From positions 19,956 to 83,955 of the forward strand of contig NZ_JACYHE010000019.1 in NCBI RefSeq assembly GCF_021696945.1: a stretch of DNA of 64,000 bases. Reading direction: 5' to 3'. Source of the stretch: Streptomyces sp. JJ36 (GTDB lineage: Bacteria > Actinomycetota > Actinomycetes > Streptomycetales > Streptomycetaceae). Both the position numbers and the translations under genes were made by a program. The stretch's first letter is position 1, and every line of letters starts with the position of its first letter. Below, in pieces: positions 31,098 to 39,966 of the stretch. Below the pieces are notes generated by a model. That model did no database searches and was not told the DNA's origin. It saw nothing but the letters and a program-made list of their open reading frames with translations.

Positions 31098-32333
31098 ATG
31101 ACCGCTGCGACTCCACCTGCACAGCCCCCGACAGAACGACGCGTGTCGGCCCGCATCGGGTCGATCTCCGAGTCCGCCACGCTGGCCGTGGACGCCAAGG
31201 CGAAGGCCCTCAAGGCCGCCGGGCGTCCGGTGATCGGTTTCGGCGCCGGCGAACCGGACTTCCCGACGCCCGACTACATCGTCGAGGCGGCGGTCGAGGC
31301 CTGCCGGAACCCCGCGTACCACCGGTACACGCCGGCCGGCGGCCTCCCCGAACTCAAGTCCGCCATCGCCGCGAAGACGCGGCGCGACTCGGGCTACGAG
31401 GTCGAGGCCGCCGACGTGCTGGTGACCAACGGCGGCAAGCAGGCGATCTACGAGGCCTTCGCCGCCACCCTGGACCCGGGCGACGAGGTCCTCGTCCCCG
31501 CGCCCTACTGGACCACCTACCCCGAGTCGATCCGGCTCGCGGGCGGCGTGCCGGTCCCGGTGGTGGCGGACGAGACCACCGGCTACCGGGTCTCCGTGGA
31601 GCAGCTCGAGGCGGCGCGCACCGAGCGGACGAAGATGGTCGTCTTCGTCTCCCCCTCGAACCCGACCGGCGCGGTCTACTCCCGCGAGCAGACCGAGGAG
31701 GTGGGCCGCTGGGCCGCCGAGCACGGGCTGTGGGTGCTCACCGACGAGATCTACGAGCACCTCGTCTACGGCGACGCGCAGTTCACCTCGCTGCCGGCGG
31801 CGGTGCCGGAGCTGCGGGAGCGCTGCATCGTGGTGAACGGCGTGGCGAAGACCTTCGCGATGACCGGCTGGCGGGTGGGCTGGATCATCGGGCCGCGGGA
31901 CGTGGTCAAGGCCGCGACCAACCTCCAGTCGCACGCCACCTCCAACGTGAGCAATGTCGCACAGGCCGCCGCGCTCGCCGCGGTCTCCGGCGACCTGGAC
32001 GCGGTGGCCGCCATGCGCGAGGCCTTCGACCGGCGCCGGCGCACCATCGTGCGGATGCTCAACGAGATCGAGGGCGTGGTGTGCCCCGAGCCGGAGGGCG
32101 CCTTCTACGCCTACCCCTCGGTCAAGGGCGTGCTGGGCAGGGAGATCCGCGGGAAGCGCCCCGCCACCTCGGTGGAGCTGGCCGAGGTGATCCTCGAGGA
32201 GGCCGAGGTCGCGGTCGTGCCGGGTGAGGCGTTCGGCACCCCGGGCTATCTGCGGCTCTCCTACGCGCTCGGCGACGAGGACCTCGTCGAGGGCGTGTCG
32301 CGGATCCAGAAGCTGCTGGCCGAGGCGCACTGA
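31098..32333 (+). CDS. aspC: Pyridoxal-phosphate aspartate aminotransferase
   Basis: A 411-residue class I aminotransferase making aspartate from oxaloacetate and glutamate. Motifs: [17 protein letters not shown] (cofactor/substrate loop), [27 protein letters not shown] (PLP ring Asp/Tyr), [14 protein letters not shown] with the PLP Lys, and the carboxylate-binding Arg in [13 protein letters not shown] 31098 was chosen because it precedes the conserved region by a typical distance; no clear ribosome site is seen and the mRNA may be leaderless or nearly so. It lies divergently next to tRNA-Trp-secE, a conserved Streptomyces arrangement. The symbol rests on family and context. Confidence 0.88.
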   Translation: MTAATPPAQPPTERRVSARIGSISESATLAVDAKAKALKAAGRPVIGFGAGEPDFPTPDYIVEAAVEACRNPAYHRYTPAGGLPELKSAIAAKTRRDSGYEVEAADVLVTNGGKQAIYEAFAATLDPGDEVLVPAPYWTTYPESIRLAGGVPVPVVADETTGYRVSVEQLEAARTERTKMVVFVSPSNPTGAVYSREQTEEVGRWAAEHGLWVLTDEIYEHLVYGDAQFTSLPAAVPELRERCIVVNGVAKTFAMTGWRVGWIIGPRDVVKAATNLQSHATSNVSNVAQAAALAAVSGDLDAVAAMREAFDRRRRTIVRMLNEIEGVVCPEPEGAFYAYPSVKGVLGREIRGKRPATSVELAEVILEEAEVAVVPGEAFGTPGYLRLSYALGDEDLVEGVSRIQKLLAEAH

Positions 32334-32476
32334 GCCGGCCGGACCGGGCGGCGGAGCGGTGGCACCGGGCGTGCCGCCGCGCCGCCGCCCGTCCGTGTTT
32401 TCGAAGCGGTCCCCGTCCGGGCAGCGGCCGCCGCCCCCGCTACCGGTCGGCGGCCCGCGTGTAGCAGTATCTGCGG

Positions 32477-33562
32477 ATGGCACGAGATGTACGTCTGCTT
32501 CCCAAGGCCCACCTGCACCTGCACTTCACCGGTTCGATGCGGCCGGGGACCCTGCTGGAGCTCGCCGACAAGTACGGCGTCCATCTGCCGGACGCGCTCA
32601 GCGGCGGGCGGCCGCCCAGGCTGCGCGCCACCGACGAGCGGGGCTGGTTCCGCTTCCAGCGGCTCTACGACATCGCCCGCGGCTGCCTCCGGTCCCCGGA
32701 GGACATCCAGCGGCTGGTGCGCGAGGCGGCCGAGGAGGACGTCCGGGACGGCTCGCGGTGGCTGGAGATCCAGGTCGACCCCACCTCGTACGCACCCCGG
32801 CTGGGCGGGCTGATCCCGGCGCTGGAGGTGATCCTGGACGCGGTCGAACGGGCCGCGCGGGACACCGGGCTCGGCATCCGGGTGCTGGTCGCGGCCAACC
32901 GGATGAAGCACCCGCTGGACGCCCGTACGCTGGCGCGGCTCGCGGTGCGCTTCCGGGACCGCGGCATCGTCGGCTTCGGTCTCTCCAACGACGAACGCCG
33001 CGGCTTCGCCCGGGACTTCGACCGCGCCTTCGCCATCGCGCGGGACGGCGGTCTGCTGGCCGCCCCGCACGGCGGCGAGCTCTCCGGGCCGGGCAGCGTG
33101 CGTGACTGCCTGGACGACCTGCGCGCCGCCCGGGTGGGGCACGGGGTGCGGGCGGCGGAGGACCCCACGCTGCTGGCGCGGCTGGCGGAACGCGGGGTGA
33201 CGTGCGAGGTGTGCCCGGCCTCCAACGTGGCGCTGGGCGTCTACGACAAGCCGGAGGACGTGCCGCTGCGCACCCTCTGGGACGCGGGCGTCCCGATGGC
33301 GCTGGGCGCGGACGACCCGCTGCTCTTCGGCTCCCGGCTCGCCGCCCAGTACGAACTCGCCCGGGAGGCGCACGGCTTCACGGACGAGGAACTGGCGGAG
33401 GTGGCCCGGCAGTCGGTACGCGGCTCGGCGGCGCCGGAGCCCGTACGGGCCGAGCTGCTGGCCGGCATCGACGACTGGCTCGCCGCCGCCCCGGAGGCCG
33501 CCGGGCCCCGGGTACCGGGCCCGGCGCCGCGCCCGGGCGAGGCCGGGGCCCGGAGCCGCTGA
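32477..33562 (+). CDS. Adenosine deaminase-like hydrolase
   Basis: A 361-residue zinc deaminase of the adenosine/adenine deaminase family converting adenosine (or a relative) to inosine in purine salvage. The zinc motif is KAHLHLHFTGSM; further motifs are the HGGE catalytic site (AAPHGGELSGPGSV), VGHGVRAAEDP, CPASNVALGVY and the zinc Asp in LGADDPLLFG. The last ~25 residues are Pro/Gly/Arg-rich and unconserved. No strong ribosome site precedes the ATG; a TAGCAG box (32462-32467) 10 nt upstream would suit a leaderless mRNA. Substrate preference within the family is not certain. Confidence 0.85.
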   Translation: MARDVRLLPKAHLHLHFTGSMRPGTLLELADKYGVHLPDALSGGRPPRLRATDERGWFRFQRLYDIARGCLRSPEDIQRLVREAAEEDVRDGSRWLEIQVDPTSYAPRLGGLIPALEVILDAVERAARDTGLGIRVLVAANRMKHPLDARTLARLAVRFRDRGIVGFGLSNDERRGFARDFDRAFAIARDGGLLAAPHGGELSGPGSVRDCLDDLRAARVGHGVRAAEDPTLLARLAERGVTCEVCPASNVALGVYDKPEDVPLRTLWDAGVPMALGADDPLLFGSRLAAQYELAREAHGFTDEELAEVARQSVRGSAAPEPVRAELLAGIDDWLAAAPEAAGPRVPGPAPRPGEAGARSR

Positions 33563-33959
33563 CCGTACGGCTGCCCGTCCACGGGTGCCGGCCGACGAGC
33601 CACGGACCGGCAGAGCCAGGCCCCGGGAACCCTGGCCAGGCGGCTGCCCGTGAAGCCGTGCGGGCGCGGGCGGGCCGGCGGCGCGCCCGCTTCACCGACC
33701 GGCGCACGAGCGCCCGAGGAGAGCCGGCGTGCGCGAGCCCGGGTGCGGTGGAGCGGGCGAGCCGTACGCGACCTCGGGGCCCGGGCCGGACGCTGTGCCG
33801 GGGCCTGCGCCGTGTGCGGGCGCGGGGCCGTGCGAGGGGAGGGCGTGCGAAAGGACGGCGTGCGAGGGGCGCCGGGTACGGGCCCCCGGGGACCCGCGGG
33901 GGTGTGCACGGCCCGCGCGGCGTCCGCGGCCCGCGGGGTGTGCGACCCGCGGGGGCCCG
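33563..33959. other. Intergenic between convergent genes, no gene recognised
   Basis: This 397-nt stretch contains no credible gene. It carries recurrent short words such as GTGCGAG, and three CCCGCGGG cores at 33893, 33930 and 33946 close to the murB stop. The last two could pair as a terminator for the minus-strand murB transcript. It may be decayed coding sequence, but no residual similarity was recognised. Confidence 0.4.
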
Positions 33960-35015
33960 CTACAGCGCGCACCCCACCGTGACCGGCTCGTTCACCAGCG
34001 TCACGCCGAAGGCGCGCCGCACCCCCTCCCGTACCTCCCGGGCGAGCCGCAACAGGTCCTCGGTGGTGGCAGCGCCGCGGTTGGTGAGGGCGAGCGTGTG
34101 CTTGGTGGAGATGCGCGCCGGGCCGTCGCCGTACCCCCTGGTGAAGCCCGCGCGGTCGATCAGCCAGGCCGCCGACACCTTGACCCGCCCGTCCCCCGCC
34201 GGGAACCCGGGCGGGGCGGCGCCCGGGCCGAGCCGCCGGTCCACCCGCGCCAGGAAGGCGGCGTGTTCGGTCTCGCTGAGCACCGGGTTGGTGAAGAAGG
34301 ACCCGGCCGACCAGGTGTCGTGGTCCTCCGGGTCCAGCACCATGCCCTTGCCGGCCCGCAGTTTCAGCACGGTGTCGCGGGCGGTGGCGGCCGGCACCCG
34401 TTCGCCGGGCTGCACACCGAGCGTGCGGGCCGTCTCGGCGTACTGGAGCGGGGCGGAGAGCCCGCCCGCGTCCTCCAGCCGGAAGCGGACGCGCAGCACC
34501 ACGAAGCGCGACGGGTCGGCCTTGAAGCGGCTGTACCGGTAGGAGAACCCGCACGCGGCGTTCGGCAGGGTCACCGTCTCGCGGGCGCGCCGGTCGTAGG
34601 CGACCACCTCGGTGAGGGTGGCGGACACCTCCTGGCCGTACGCGCCGACGTTCTGCACGGGCGTCGCGCCCGCAGAGCCGGGGATGCCGGCCAGGCACTC
34701 GATGCCGGCGAGGCCCGCGTCCACGGTGCGGTCCACCGCGGCGGCCCAGTTCTCGCCCGCGGCCAGCTCCAGGTGGGTGCCGTCCAGGTGGAAGCCGGTG
34801 GTGGCGATGCGCACGACGGTGCCGGCGAACCCCCGGTCGGCGATGACGAGATTGCTGCCGCCGCCGACGAGCAGCAGCGGGGTGCCCGCGTCGTCCGCGG
34901 CGCGCACCGCGGCGACCACGTCCTCGTCCGTGGTGGCGGTCAGCAGCCGGTCCGCGGGGCCGCCCAGCCGAAAGGTGGTCAGCGGGGCGAGCGGGGCGTC
35001 GTGGAGTGCGTGCAC
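33960..35015 (-). CDS. murB: UDP-N-acetylenolpyruvoylglucosamine reductase
   Basis: MurB (351 aa), the cytoplasmic FAD enzyme making UDP-MurNAc from enolpyruvyl-UDP-GlcNAc with NADPH. FAD motifs are TTFRLGGPADRLL and LLVGGGSNLVIADRGF, then GIPGSAGATPVQNVGAYGQE, the SYRYSRFK substrate loop and the proton-donor Ser in WSAGSFFTNPVL. It ends with KHTLALTNRGAATTEDLLRL. GTG 35015 (VHALHDAPLAPLTTFRLGG) gives a normal start; its ribosome site is weak. It is next to the HadAB-like pair and rpmG, as in other Streptomyces. Confidence 0.95.
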   Translation of the reverse strand: MHALHDAPLAPLTTFRLGGPADRLLTATTDEDVVAAVRAADDAGTPLLLVGGGSNLVIADRGFAGTVVRIATTGFHLDGTHLELAAGENWAAAVDRTVDAGLAGIECLAGIPGSAGATPVQNVGAYGQEVSATLTEVVAYDRRARETVTLPNAACGFSYRYSRFKADPSRFVVLRVRFRLEDAGGLSAPLQYAETARTLGVQPGERVPAATARDTVLKLRAGKGMVLDPEDHDTWSAGSFFTNPVLSETEHAAFLARVDRRLGPGAAPPGFPAGDGRVKVSAAWLIDRAGFTRGYGDGPARISTKHTLALTNRGAATTEDLLRLAREVREGVRRAFGVTLVNEPVTVGCAL

Positions 35016-35328
35016 CGCTCCAGGGTAAGGGGCGGTCCACGGCGGGACGCCCCGGCCGCCCGCACGTCCCGCGACCGGGCGCACGCCGCGCCGGAACCGG
35101 GCGCGCACCGTGCCCGACCGGGCCCAGGCGGGCCTCCGGGGCGCCCCGCTGACCCGGCGCAGGTCCCCGCGGAGCACCGCGGCCCAGGCGGGCGGCGGCT
35201 CGCGGCGCGGCACCGATCAGGCGCACTGGTCGGACGGGCGCCCACCCCCCAGCGGGGCACTGCCCGCGGCGGGGCACCCCCACACGCGGCCCGGCGAGCC
35301 CCCGCATGCGCCTGCCCGGGGCCGCGGC
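35016..35328. other. Intergenic upstream of murB
   Basis: These 313 nt lie between the MaoC gene stop and the murB start on the same strand and should hold the murB promoter. No convincing -35/-10 pair or gene was found. Short GC-rich repeats (GGGGCAC/GTGCCCC near 35245-35275) might terminate the upstream transcript. Confidence 0.35.
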
Positions 35329-35763
35329 TCAGGCGAGGGCGACCACCGCGCGCGCCATGCCCAGGACCTTCTGCCCGTCGCTGGTCGCCGTCAGGTCGAC
35401 CCGGACCGTACGGGCCTCGTCGTCGAGCTTCGCCGCGACCTTCGCCGTGACCTCGACCACGGCCCCCTTGTCGTCGTCCGGCACCACGACCGGCTTGGTG
35501 AAGCGCACCCCGTACTCGACGACGGCCGCCGGGTCGCCCGCCCAGTCGGTGACCACCCGGGCCGCCTCGGCCATGGTGAACATGCCGTGCGCGATGACGT
35601 CCGGCAGCCCGACCTCGCGGGCGAACCGCTCGTTCCAGTGGATCGGGTTGAAGTCCCCGGAGGCCCCCGCGTAGCGCACCAGCGTGTCGCGGGTCACGGG
35701 GAAGCGCTGCGCGGGCAGCTCGGTGCCGGGCTCGACGTCGGCGTACGCGATCTTCGCGGTCAT
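35329..35763 (-). CDS. MaoC-like hydratase (HadB-type)
   Basis: A 144-residue hot-dog-fold hydratase. The catalytic motif YAGASGDFNPIHWNERFAR, with the Asp and His of hydratase-2 enzymes, and GLPDVIAHGMFTMAEAARV mark it as the catalytic HadB-like subunit. In mycobacteria HadAB dehydrates hydroxyacyl-ACP in fatty/mycolic acid elongation; in Streptomyces the substrate is not established. It begins 5 nt after the HadA-like gene, so they almost surely form a heterodimer. Confidence 0.85.
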   Translation of the reverse strand: MTAKIAYADVEPGTELPAQRFPVTRDTLVRYAGASGDFNPIHWNERFAREVGLPDVIAHGMFTMAEAARVVTDWAGDPAAVVEYGVRFTKPVVVPDDDKGAVVEVTAKVAAKLDDEARTVRVDLTATSDGQKVLGMARAVVALA

Positions 35764-35768
35764 CGTGC

Positions 35769-36221
35769 TCAGCCCTCCTCGGCGGCCCGCGCCACCAGCT
35801 TGGTCCAGGCGGTCACCACGTGGGCGCCGGCCGCGTCGTGGACCTCGCCGCGGATGTCCACCACGTCGTTGCCCGCCAGCGACTTCACCGACTCGATGCT
35901 GGAGGTGACCGTCAGCACGTCGCCGGCCCGCACCGGGCGGGTGTAGGCGAACTTCTGGTCGCCGTGCACCACGCGGCTGTAGTCGAGCCCGAGCTGCGGG
36001 TCGCGGACGACCTGGCCGGCCGCCCGGTAGGTGATCGCGAAGACGAAGGTGGGCGGGGCGATCACCTCGGGGTGGCCCAGCGCCGCGGCCGCCTCGGGAT
36101 CGGTGTACGCGGGGTTGGCGTCACCGATCGCCTCGGCGAACTCGCGGATCTTCTCCCGGCCGACCTCGTACGGGCGGGTGGGCGGATAGCTCCGCCCCAC
36201 GAACGACTGGTCGAGCGCCAT
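35769..36221 (-). CDS. MaoC-like N-terminal domain protein (HadA-type)
   Basis: A 150-residue hot-dog protein of the UPF0336/HadA-HadC group: YEVGREKIREFAEAIGDANP, the VIAPPTFVFAITYRAAGQVV core and VHGDQKFAYTRPVRAGDVL. It lacks the Asp-His catalytic pair of its partner and is expected to build the substrate channel of the heterodimer. ATG 36221 follows AGGAGG, spaced ~9 nt. It sits between rpmG and the HadB-like gene, a conserved order. Confidence 0.85.
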   Translation of the reverse strand: MALDQSFVGRSYPPTRPYEVGREKIREFAEAIGDANPAYTDPEAAAALGHPEVIAPPTFVFAITYRAAGQVVRDPQLGLDYSRVVHGDQKFAYTRPVRAGDVLTVTSSIESVKSLAGNDVVDIRGEVHDAAGAHVVTAWTKLVARAAEEG

Positions 36222-36361
36222 CGGCTCGCCACCTCCTGGCTCGTAGCTCTCAGGGAGCGCCCCGCACGGTCTCCGACGGGGCACTCCGGTCCTCCCGCCG
36301 GTCTACAGCGGCCCGGGATGCAGCGGCTGTCACCACGCTGAAACGGTGCCCGGGTACACCT

Positions 36362-36393
36362 CGAGGCCGCCCCCCGGACAGGGGGCGGCCTCG
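36362..36393 (-). terminator. Terminator after rpmG
   Basis: CGAGGCCGCCCCC (36362-36374) pairs perfectly with 36381-36393 over 13 bp with a 6-nt loop, 14 nt after the rpmG stop. Confidence 0.8.
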
Positions 36394-36407
36394 GGAGAGG
36401 AAGCGGG

Positions 36408-36572
36408 TCAGCGCGTCTCGCGGTGCGCGGTGTGCGCGTTGCAGCGCGGGCAGTGCTTCTTCATCTCCATGCGGTCCGGGTTGTTCCGCCGGTTCTTCTT
36501 GGTGATGTAGTTCCGCTCCTTGCACTCCACGCAGGCCAGCGTGATCTTCGGGCGGACGTCGGTGGCAGCCAC
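36408..36572 (-). CDS. rpmG: 50S ribosomal protein L33 (zinc-ribbon form)
   Basis: L33 (54 aa): [20 protein letters not shown], then [20 protein letters not shown] and [14 protein letters not shown]. The two CxxC pairs (CVEC, CPRC) make this the zinc-containing C+ form; Streptomyces often keeps a cysteine-free paralogue elsewhere for zinc starvation. The GTG start follows AAGGAG. It is immediately downstream of tRNA-Met and tRNA-Thr on the same strand. Confidence 0.97.
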   Translation of the reverse strand: MAATDVRPKITLACVECKERNYITKKNRRNNPDRMEMKKHCPRCNAHTAHRETR

Positions 36573-36661
36573 GTGAGTGCTCCTTGACGGATGGGACGGT
36601 TCAACGCAGAAAGAGTAGCCGATCGGAGGACTGAGCCCGCAATCGGCTACTGTCAGTGAAG

Positions 36662-36734
36662 TAGCGGCGACCGGACTTGAACCGGTGACACAACGATTAT
36701 GAGCCGTTTGCTCTACCGACTGAGCTACGCCGCC
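36662..36734 (-). tRNA. tRNA-Met (CAT, elongator-type)
   Basis: A 73-nt minus-strand cloverleaf: GGCGGCG/CGCCGCT acceptor (terminal G-T), D arm AGCTC, anticodon loop CTCATAA giving CAT, T arm GGTTCAAGTCC, discriminator A. The paired first base and lack of the three G-C anticodon-stem pairs of initiators indicate an elongator. It lies between tRNA-Thr and rpmG. Confidence 0.95.
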
Positions 36735-36784
36735 GCGATGCGAGCTGCCCTCCACCCGCACGAGCAGAGGGCCTCACACATCAG

Positions 36785-36857
36785 AGCCCCAAAACGGAAT
36801 CGAACCGTTGACCTTCTCCTTACCATGGAGACGCTCTGCCGACTGAGCTATTGGGGC
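36785..36857 (-). tRNA. tRNA-Thr (GGT)
   Basis: A 73-nt minus-strand cloverleaf: acceptor GCCCCAA/TTGGGGC, D arm AGCTC, anticodon stem TCTCC/GGAGA around loop ATGGTAA (anticodon GGT), T arm GGTTCGATTCC, discriminator T. It is 50 nt upstream of tRNA-Met and probably co-transcribed with it. Confidence 0.96.
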
Positions 36858-37161
36858 GAGCGGTGAAGACATTACACGTTCGCCCGCCGAAGGTGAAATC
36901 CGTATCCCGCGGCCACCCCGCCGTCCCGGGGAGACCACCCGGCGGCCCCCGGAGGCACCGCCCCGCCGACCGCCTGCGGCGCGGAGCTGGGAGCTGCCGC
37001 AAGAGAAGCGGTACCCGCCGGACCCGCCCACCACACACCACGCCGGTACGACTATTCGGCTCCTCCGCTGCGCCGTGGCCGCCGCGCCGTACTCTCGACT
37101 CACGCGAGCGACTTTGATCATCGGACGGACTCCTTCCGCCGGACAGACCCCGGGGAGCACG
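36858..37161. other. Divergent intergenic between tRNA-Thr and an amidohydrolase
   Basis: These 304 nt separate the tRNA-Thr 5' end from a plus-strand gene, so promoters for both directions must lie here. No convincing -35/-10 pair, gene or repeat was identified. Confidence 0.35.
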
Positions 37162-38451
37162 ATGACCGACAGCCGGCAGCCGGAGCCGGGCAGCCACGAG
37201 CGCGCAGCCGCCGAGCCCCCGGCGCTGCTGCTCTGCGGCGCCCGGCTCGCGGACGGGCGGACCGTGGACGTGCGGCTCGGCGGCGGGCGTATCGAGGCGG
37301 TCGGCACGGCCGGCAGCCTCGGCGGCGCCACCGCCGGGCCCGCCCCGGCGCACTGCGCACGCCTCGACCTCACCGGCTATCTCCTGCTGCCCGCCCCCGC
37401 GGAGCCGCACGCCCACCACGACACCGCGCTGACCGCCGCCGCACCGCCGCCGTCCGCCCCGCCGGGCGGCGCCGGGCCGCCCTCCGGCGACCCGGAGGAG
37501 GTGCAGCGCCGCACCACCGAGGCCGCCCTGCTCCAGCTCGGCCACGGCGCCACCGCCACCCGTACGCACGTACGGGTCGGCGACGTCACCGGGCTGCACG
37601 CCCTGGAGGCCGTGCTCCAGGCCCGCCGCGCCCTGCGCGGCCTCGCCGAGCTCACCACCGTCGCCGTGCCCCGGCTGCTCACCGGGCTCGCCGGCGCGGA
37701 GGAACTGGCGATGCTGCGGGACGCGGTCAAGATGGGCGCCACCGTGGTCGGCGGCTGCCCCGACCTGGACCCGGACCCCGGCGGCTATGTCGACGCCGTG
37801 CTCTCCGTCGCCGCCGAACACGGCTGCGCCGTGGACCTGCACACCGACGCCGACGACCCGGCCCGGCTGGCCCGCCTCGCCGCGGCGGCCGGGGGGCTGC
37901 GGCCCGGCGTCACCCTCGGCCCCTGCGGCGGGCTGTCCCGGCTGCCGCAGGACCGGGCCGGCCGCGCCGCCGACCAGCTCGCGGCCGCGGGCGTCACCGT
38001 CGTCGCCCTCCCGCAGGGCGCCTGCGGCACGCTGGAGCGCGGCGCGCCCTTCCGGGTGGCGCCCGTACGACTGCTGCGCGCCGCCGGAGTCACCGTCGCC
38101 GCCGGCAGCGGCGCCCTGCGCGACCACGCCAACCCGGTCGGCCGGGGCGACCCGCTGGAGGCCGCCTACCTCCTCGCCTCGCACGGCGAGGCGAGCCCCC
38201 GCGCCGCGTACGCCGCCGTCAGCACCGGCGCCCGGTCGGTCATGGGGCTGCCCGAGGTCCGGGTCGAGGCCGGCTTCCCCGCCGAGCTGCTCGCCGTGCG
38301 CGGTGACGACGTCGCGGGGGTGCTCTCGCTCGCGTACAGCAGGATCGTGGTGCACCGGGGGCGCGTGGTGGCGCGTACCAGCGCCGTCCGGGAGTACTGC
38401 GACTCCGCCGCGGCAGCCGAGTTCGACCTGCCGCGCCAGGCCCAGGGCTGA
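37162..38451 (+). CDS. Amidohydrolase family protein (cytosine deaminase-like)
   Basis: A 429-residue protein with the cytosine-deaminase-like amidohydrolase layout. The N-terminal strand LLLCGARLADGRTVDVRLGG is followed by a metal motif altered to PAEPHAHHDTA, a VDLHTDADDPARLARLA segment in place of the usual His-containing strand, and a C-terminal GSGALRDHANPVGRGDPLEA with the expected Asp-type loop. Several metal ligands differ from canonical enzymes, so activity may be altered or lost. ATG 37162 follows GGGGAG. Streptomyces carry a protein like this beside rpmG/tRNA-Thr; its role is unknown. Confidence 0.7.
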   Translation: MTDSRQPEPGSHERAAAEPPALLLCGARLADGRTVDVRLGGGRIEAVGTAGSLGGATAGPAPAHCARLDLTGYLLLPAPAEPHAHHDTALTAAAPPPSAPPGGAGPPSGDPEEVQRRTTEAALLQLGHGATATRTHVRVGDVTGLHALEAVLQARRALRGLAELTTVAVPRLLTGLAGAEELAMLRDAVKMGATVVGGCPDLDPDPGGYVDAVLSVAAEHGCAVDLHTDADDPARLARLAAAAGGLRPGVTLGPCGGLSRLPQDRAGRAADQLAAAGVTVVALPQGACGTLERGAPFRVAPVRLLRAAGVTVAAGSGALRDHANPVGRGDPLEAAYLLASHGEASPRAAYAAVSTGARSVMGLPEVRVEAGFPAELLAVRGDDVAGVLSLAYSRIVVHRGRVVARTSAVREYCDSAAAAEFDLPRQAQG

Positions 38452-38487
38452 CCCGGGCGCGCGCCCGGCGGGCGTACGGTCGGGGAC

Positions 38488-39171
38488 ATGCGCACAGTCA
38501 TCGCCGGAGGACACGGCAAGATCGCCCGACAGCTCGAACGCCTCCTCGCCGACCGGGGCGACACCCCCGTCGGCCTCATCCGCGACCCGGACCAGGCGGG
38601 GGACCTGCGCGCCGAAGGCGCCGACGCCGTGGTCTGCGACCTGGAATCCGCCTCCGTCGAGCAGGTGGCGGGGCATCTGGAGGGCGCGGACGCCGCGGTG
38701 TTCGCCGCCGGGGCCGGTCCCGGCAGCGGCGCGGCCCGCAAGGACACCGTCGACCGCGGCGCCGCCGTGCTCTTCGCGGACGCCGCCGAACGCGCGGGCG
38801 TACGCCGCTTCCTGGTGGTCTCCGCCATGCGCGCGGACGAGGAGCCGCCGCCCGGGATGGACCCCGTCTTCGCCGCCTACCTCCGCGCCAAGGGCGCCGC
38901 CGACGCCGCCGTACGGACCGGCACCGGGCTCGACTGGACCATCCTGCGCCCGGGCCGCCTCACCGACGGGCCGGCCACCGGCCGCGTCACCCTCGCCGAG
39001 CGCACCGGCCGCGACGAGGTCACCCGCGCGGACGTCGCCGCGGTGCTCGTCGCGCTGCTGGACGAGCCCCGCACGGCCGGCCGCACCCTGGAGCTGATCG
39101 GCGGCGACACGCCCGTCGCCGCCGCGGTCGCCGCCGCGGCCACCACCGACGGGGGCACGGCCGCGGGCTGA
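38488..39171 (+). CDS. NAD(P)H-binding atypical short-chain dehydrogenase
   Basis: A 227-residue Rossmann protein of the NAD(P)H-binding (YwnB/NmrA-like) group. The glycine motif MRTVIAGGHGKIARQLERLL is followed by VCDLESASVEQVAGHLEGAD, VRRFLVVSAMRADEEPP and TGLDWTILRPGRLTD. The classical YxxxK pair is not clear (AAYLRAKGAADAAV has Tyr then Lys three residues on). The substrate is unknown; relatives are flavin reductases or redox sensors. TACGGT (38475-38480) lies 7 nt before the ATG, the spacing of leaderless mRNAs. The tail is Ala-rich. Confidence 0.8.
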   Translation: MRTVIAGGHGKIARQLERLLADRGDTPVGLIRDPDQAGDLRAEGADAVVCDLESASVEQVAGHLEGADAAVFAAGAGPGSGAARKDTVDRGAAVLFADAAERAGVRRFLVVSAMRADEEPPPGMDPVFAAYLRAKGAADAAVRTGTGLDWTILRPGRLTDGPATGRVTLAERTGRDEVTRADVAAVLVALLDEPRTAGRTLELIGGDTPVAAAVAAAATTDGGTAAG

Positions 39172-39206
39172 GCCGCCCGCCCGGGGCGGGCGGCTTCCCG
39201 GAAGGG

Positions 39207-39599
39207 TCAGCCGCTCGCCTCGAGGTTCCTGGCGACGTGCTCCATCAGCCGGTCGAACTGGTCCGCCGGGCTGAACTCGACGGTCTCGCTGTCCTCCAGG
39301 ACCTTCCACGTGTGGCCGGGCCGGGCGTAGTACGCCTGCCCGGCGCTGACGACGTCCTCGCTTCCGTCCGGGTAGCGGAACACGAACTTGCCCTGGAACA
39401 GGTAGCCGTAGTGCTCGCACTGGCAGGAGTCGTCGGGCAGTCCCTTGAGCAGCTCCGCGTCGTCGAAGCCCGCCGGCACCGACTCGAAGCGCACGTACTG
39501 GTCACCGAAGCGCCCCGTTCGCCACTCGTACCGGCCCAGCTCGGGGAGCTCCACGCTCTCCGACTCGAGCTCGTCCTTGAATGCATGCGTGCGCGCCAT
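39207..39599 (-). CDS. Cupin-like protein
   Basis: A 130-residue protein with a cupin-like core: CEHYGYLFQGKFVFRYPDGS gives the His/Gly signature of motif 1 and YYARPGHTWKVLEDSETVEF that of motif 2. An acidic N-terminal part (KDELESESVELPELGRYEWR) precedes it. It could bind a metal or small ligand; the function is unknown. It is divergent from the phytanoyl-CoA-dioxygenase-like gene, with a 367-nt gap that contains a 30-bp palindrome. Confidence 0.7.
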   Translation of the reverse strand: MARTHAFKDELESESVELPELGRYEWRTGRFGDQYVRFESVPAGFDDAELLKGLPDDSCQCEHYGYLFQGKFVFRYPDGSEDVVSAGQAYYARPGHTWKVLEDSETVEFSPADQFDRLMEHVARNLEASG

Positions 39600-39896
39600 C
39601 GTTCACCCTCCACGCAGCCGCAGCCGTACGGGTGAGGGTCGCCACCCCCGGGGGGGCCGGCGGCCCGCTCGGAGCGGCCGGCTGAGGGCGGCCCGCACCA
39701 GGTGGTCCCTCCCGATGTTACCGAGCCGCGGCGGAGCCGGCTCGGCGAAACCGCCGCGGGGCGCAGGCCCGGACGACCCCGGCGGCCGGGTCCGGTGGTG
39801 GCCTGCTCCGGACACCCGCTCGTGTGTCCCTGCTGCTGCCTGCACCACCTCTCACTCCTCACGGTCCGGCGCCCCGCAGGTCGGTGCCTCCCGGAC

Positions 39897-39926
39897 TGTT
39901 GCAACGTTGAATACAACGTTGCAACA
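39897..39926. promoter_or_regulatory. Perfect 30-bp palindrome (operator candidate)
   Basis: Two 13-nt arms, TGTTGCAACGTTG (39897-39909) and its exact complement (39914-39926), flank AATA. Each arm also contains the smaller palindromes GTTGCAAC and AACGTT, so the site may bind two dimers. It is AT-rich in very GC-rich surroundings and ends 40 nt before the dioxygenase-like ATG. No adjacent regulator gene is seen, so the cognate factor is unknown. Other parts of 39600-39966 hold no recognised gene. Confidence 0.75.
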
Positions 39927-39966
39927 TGGTCGGCGACATGCCCGGCACCCAGCGCAGGGAGGCACC

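Noticed and set aside
36662..36857. tRNA genes as integration sites of a mobile island
   Set aside because: No integrase gene and no repeated tRNA 3' end were seen nearby.
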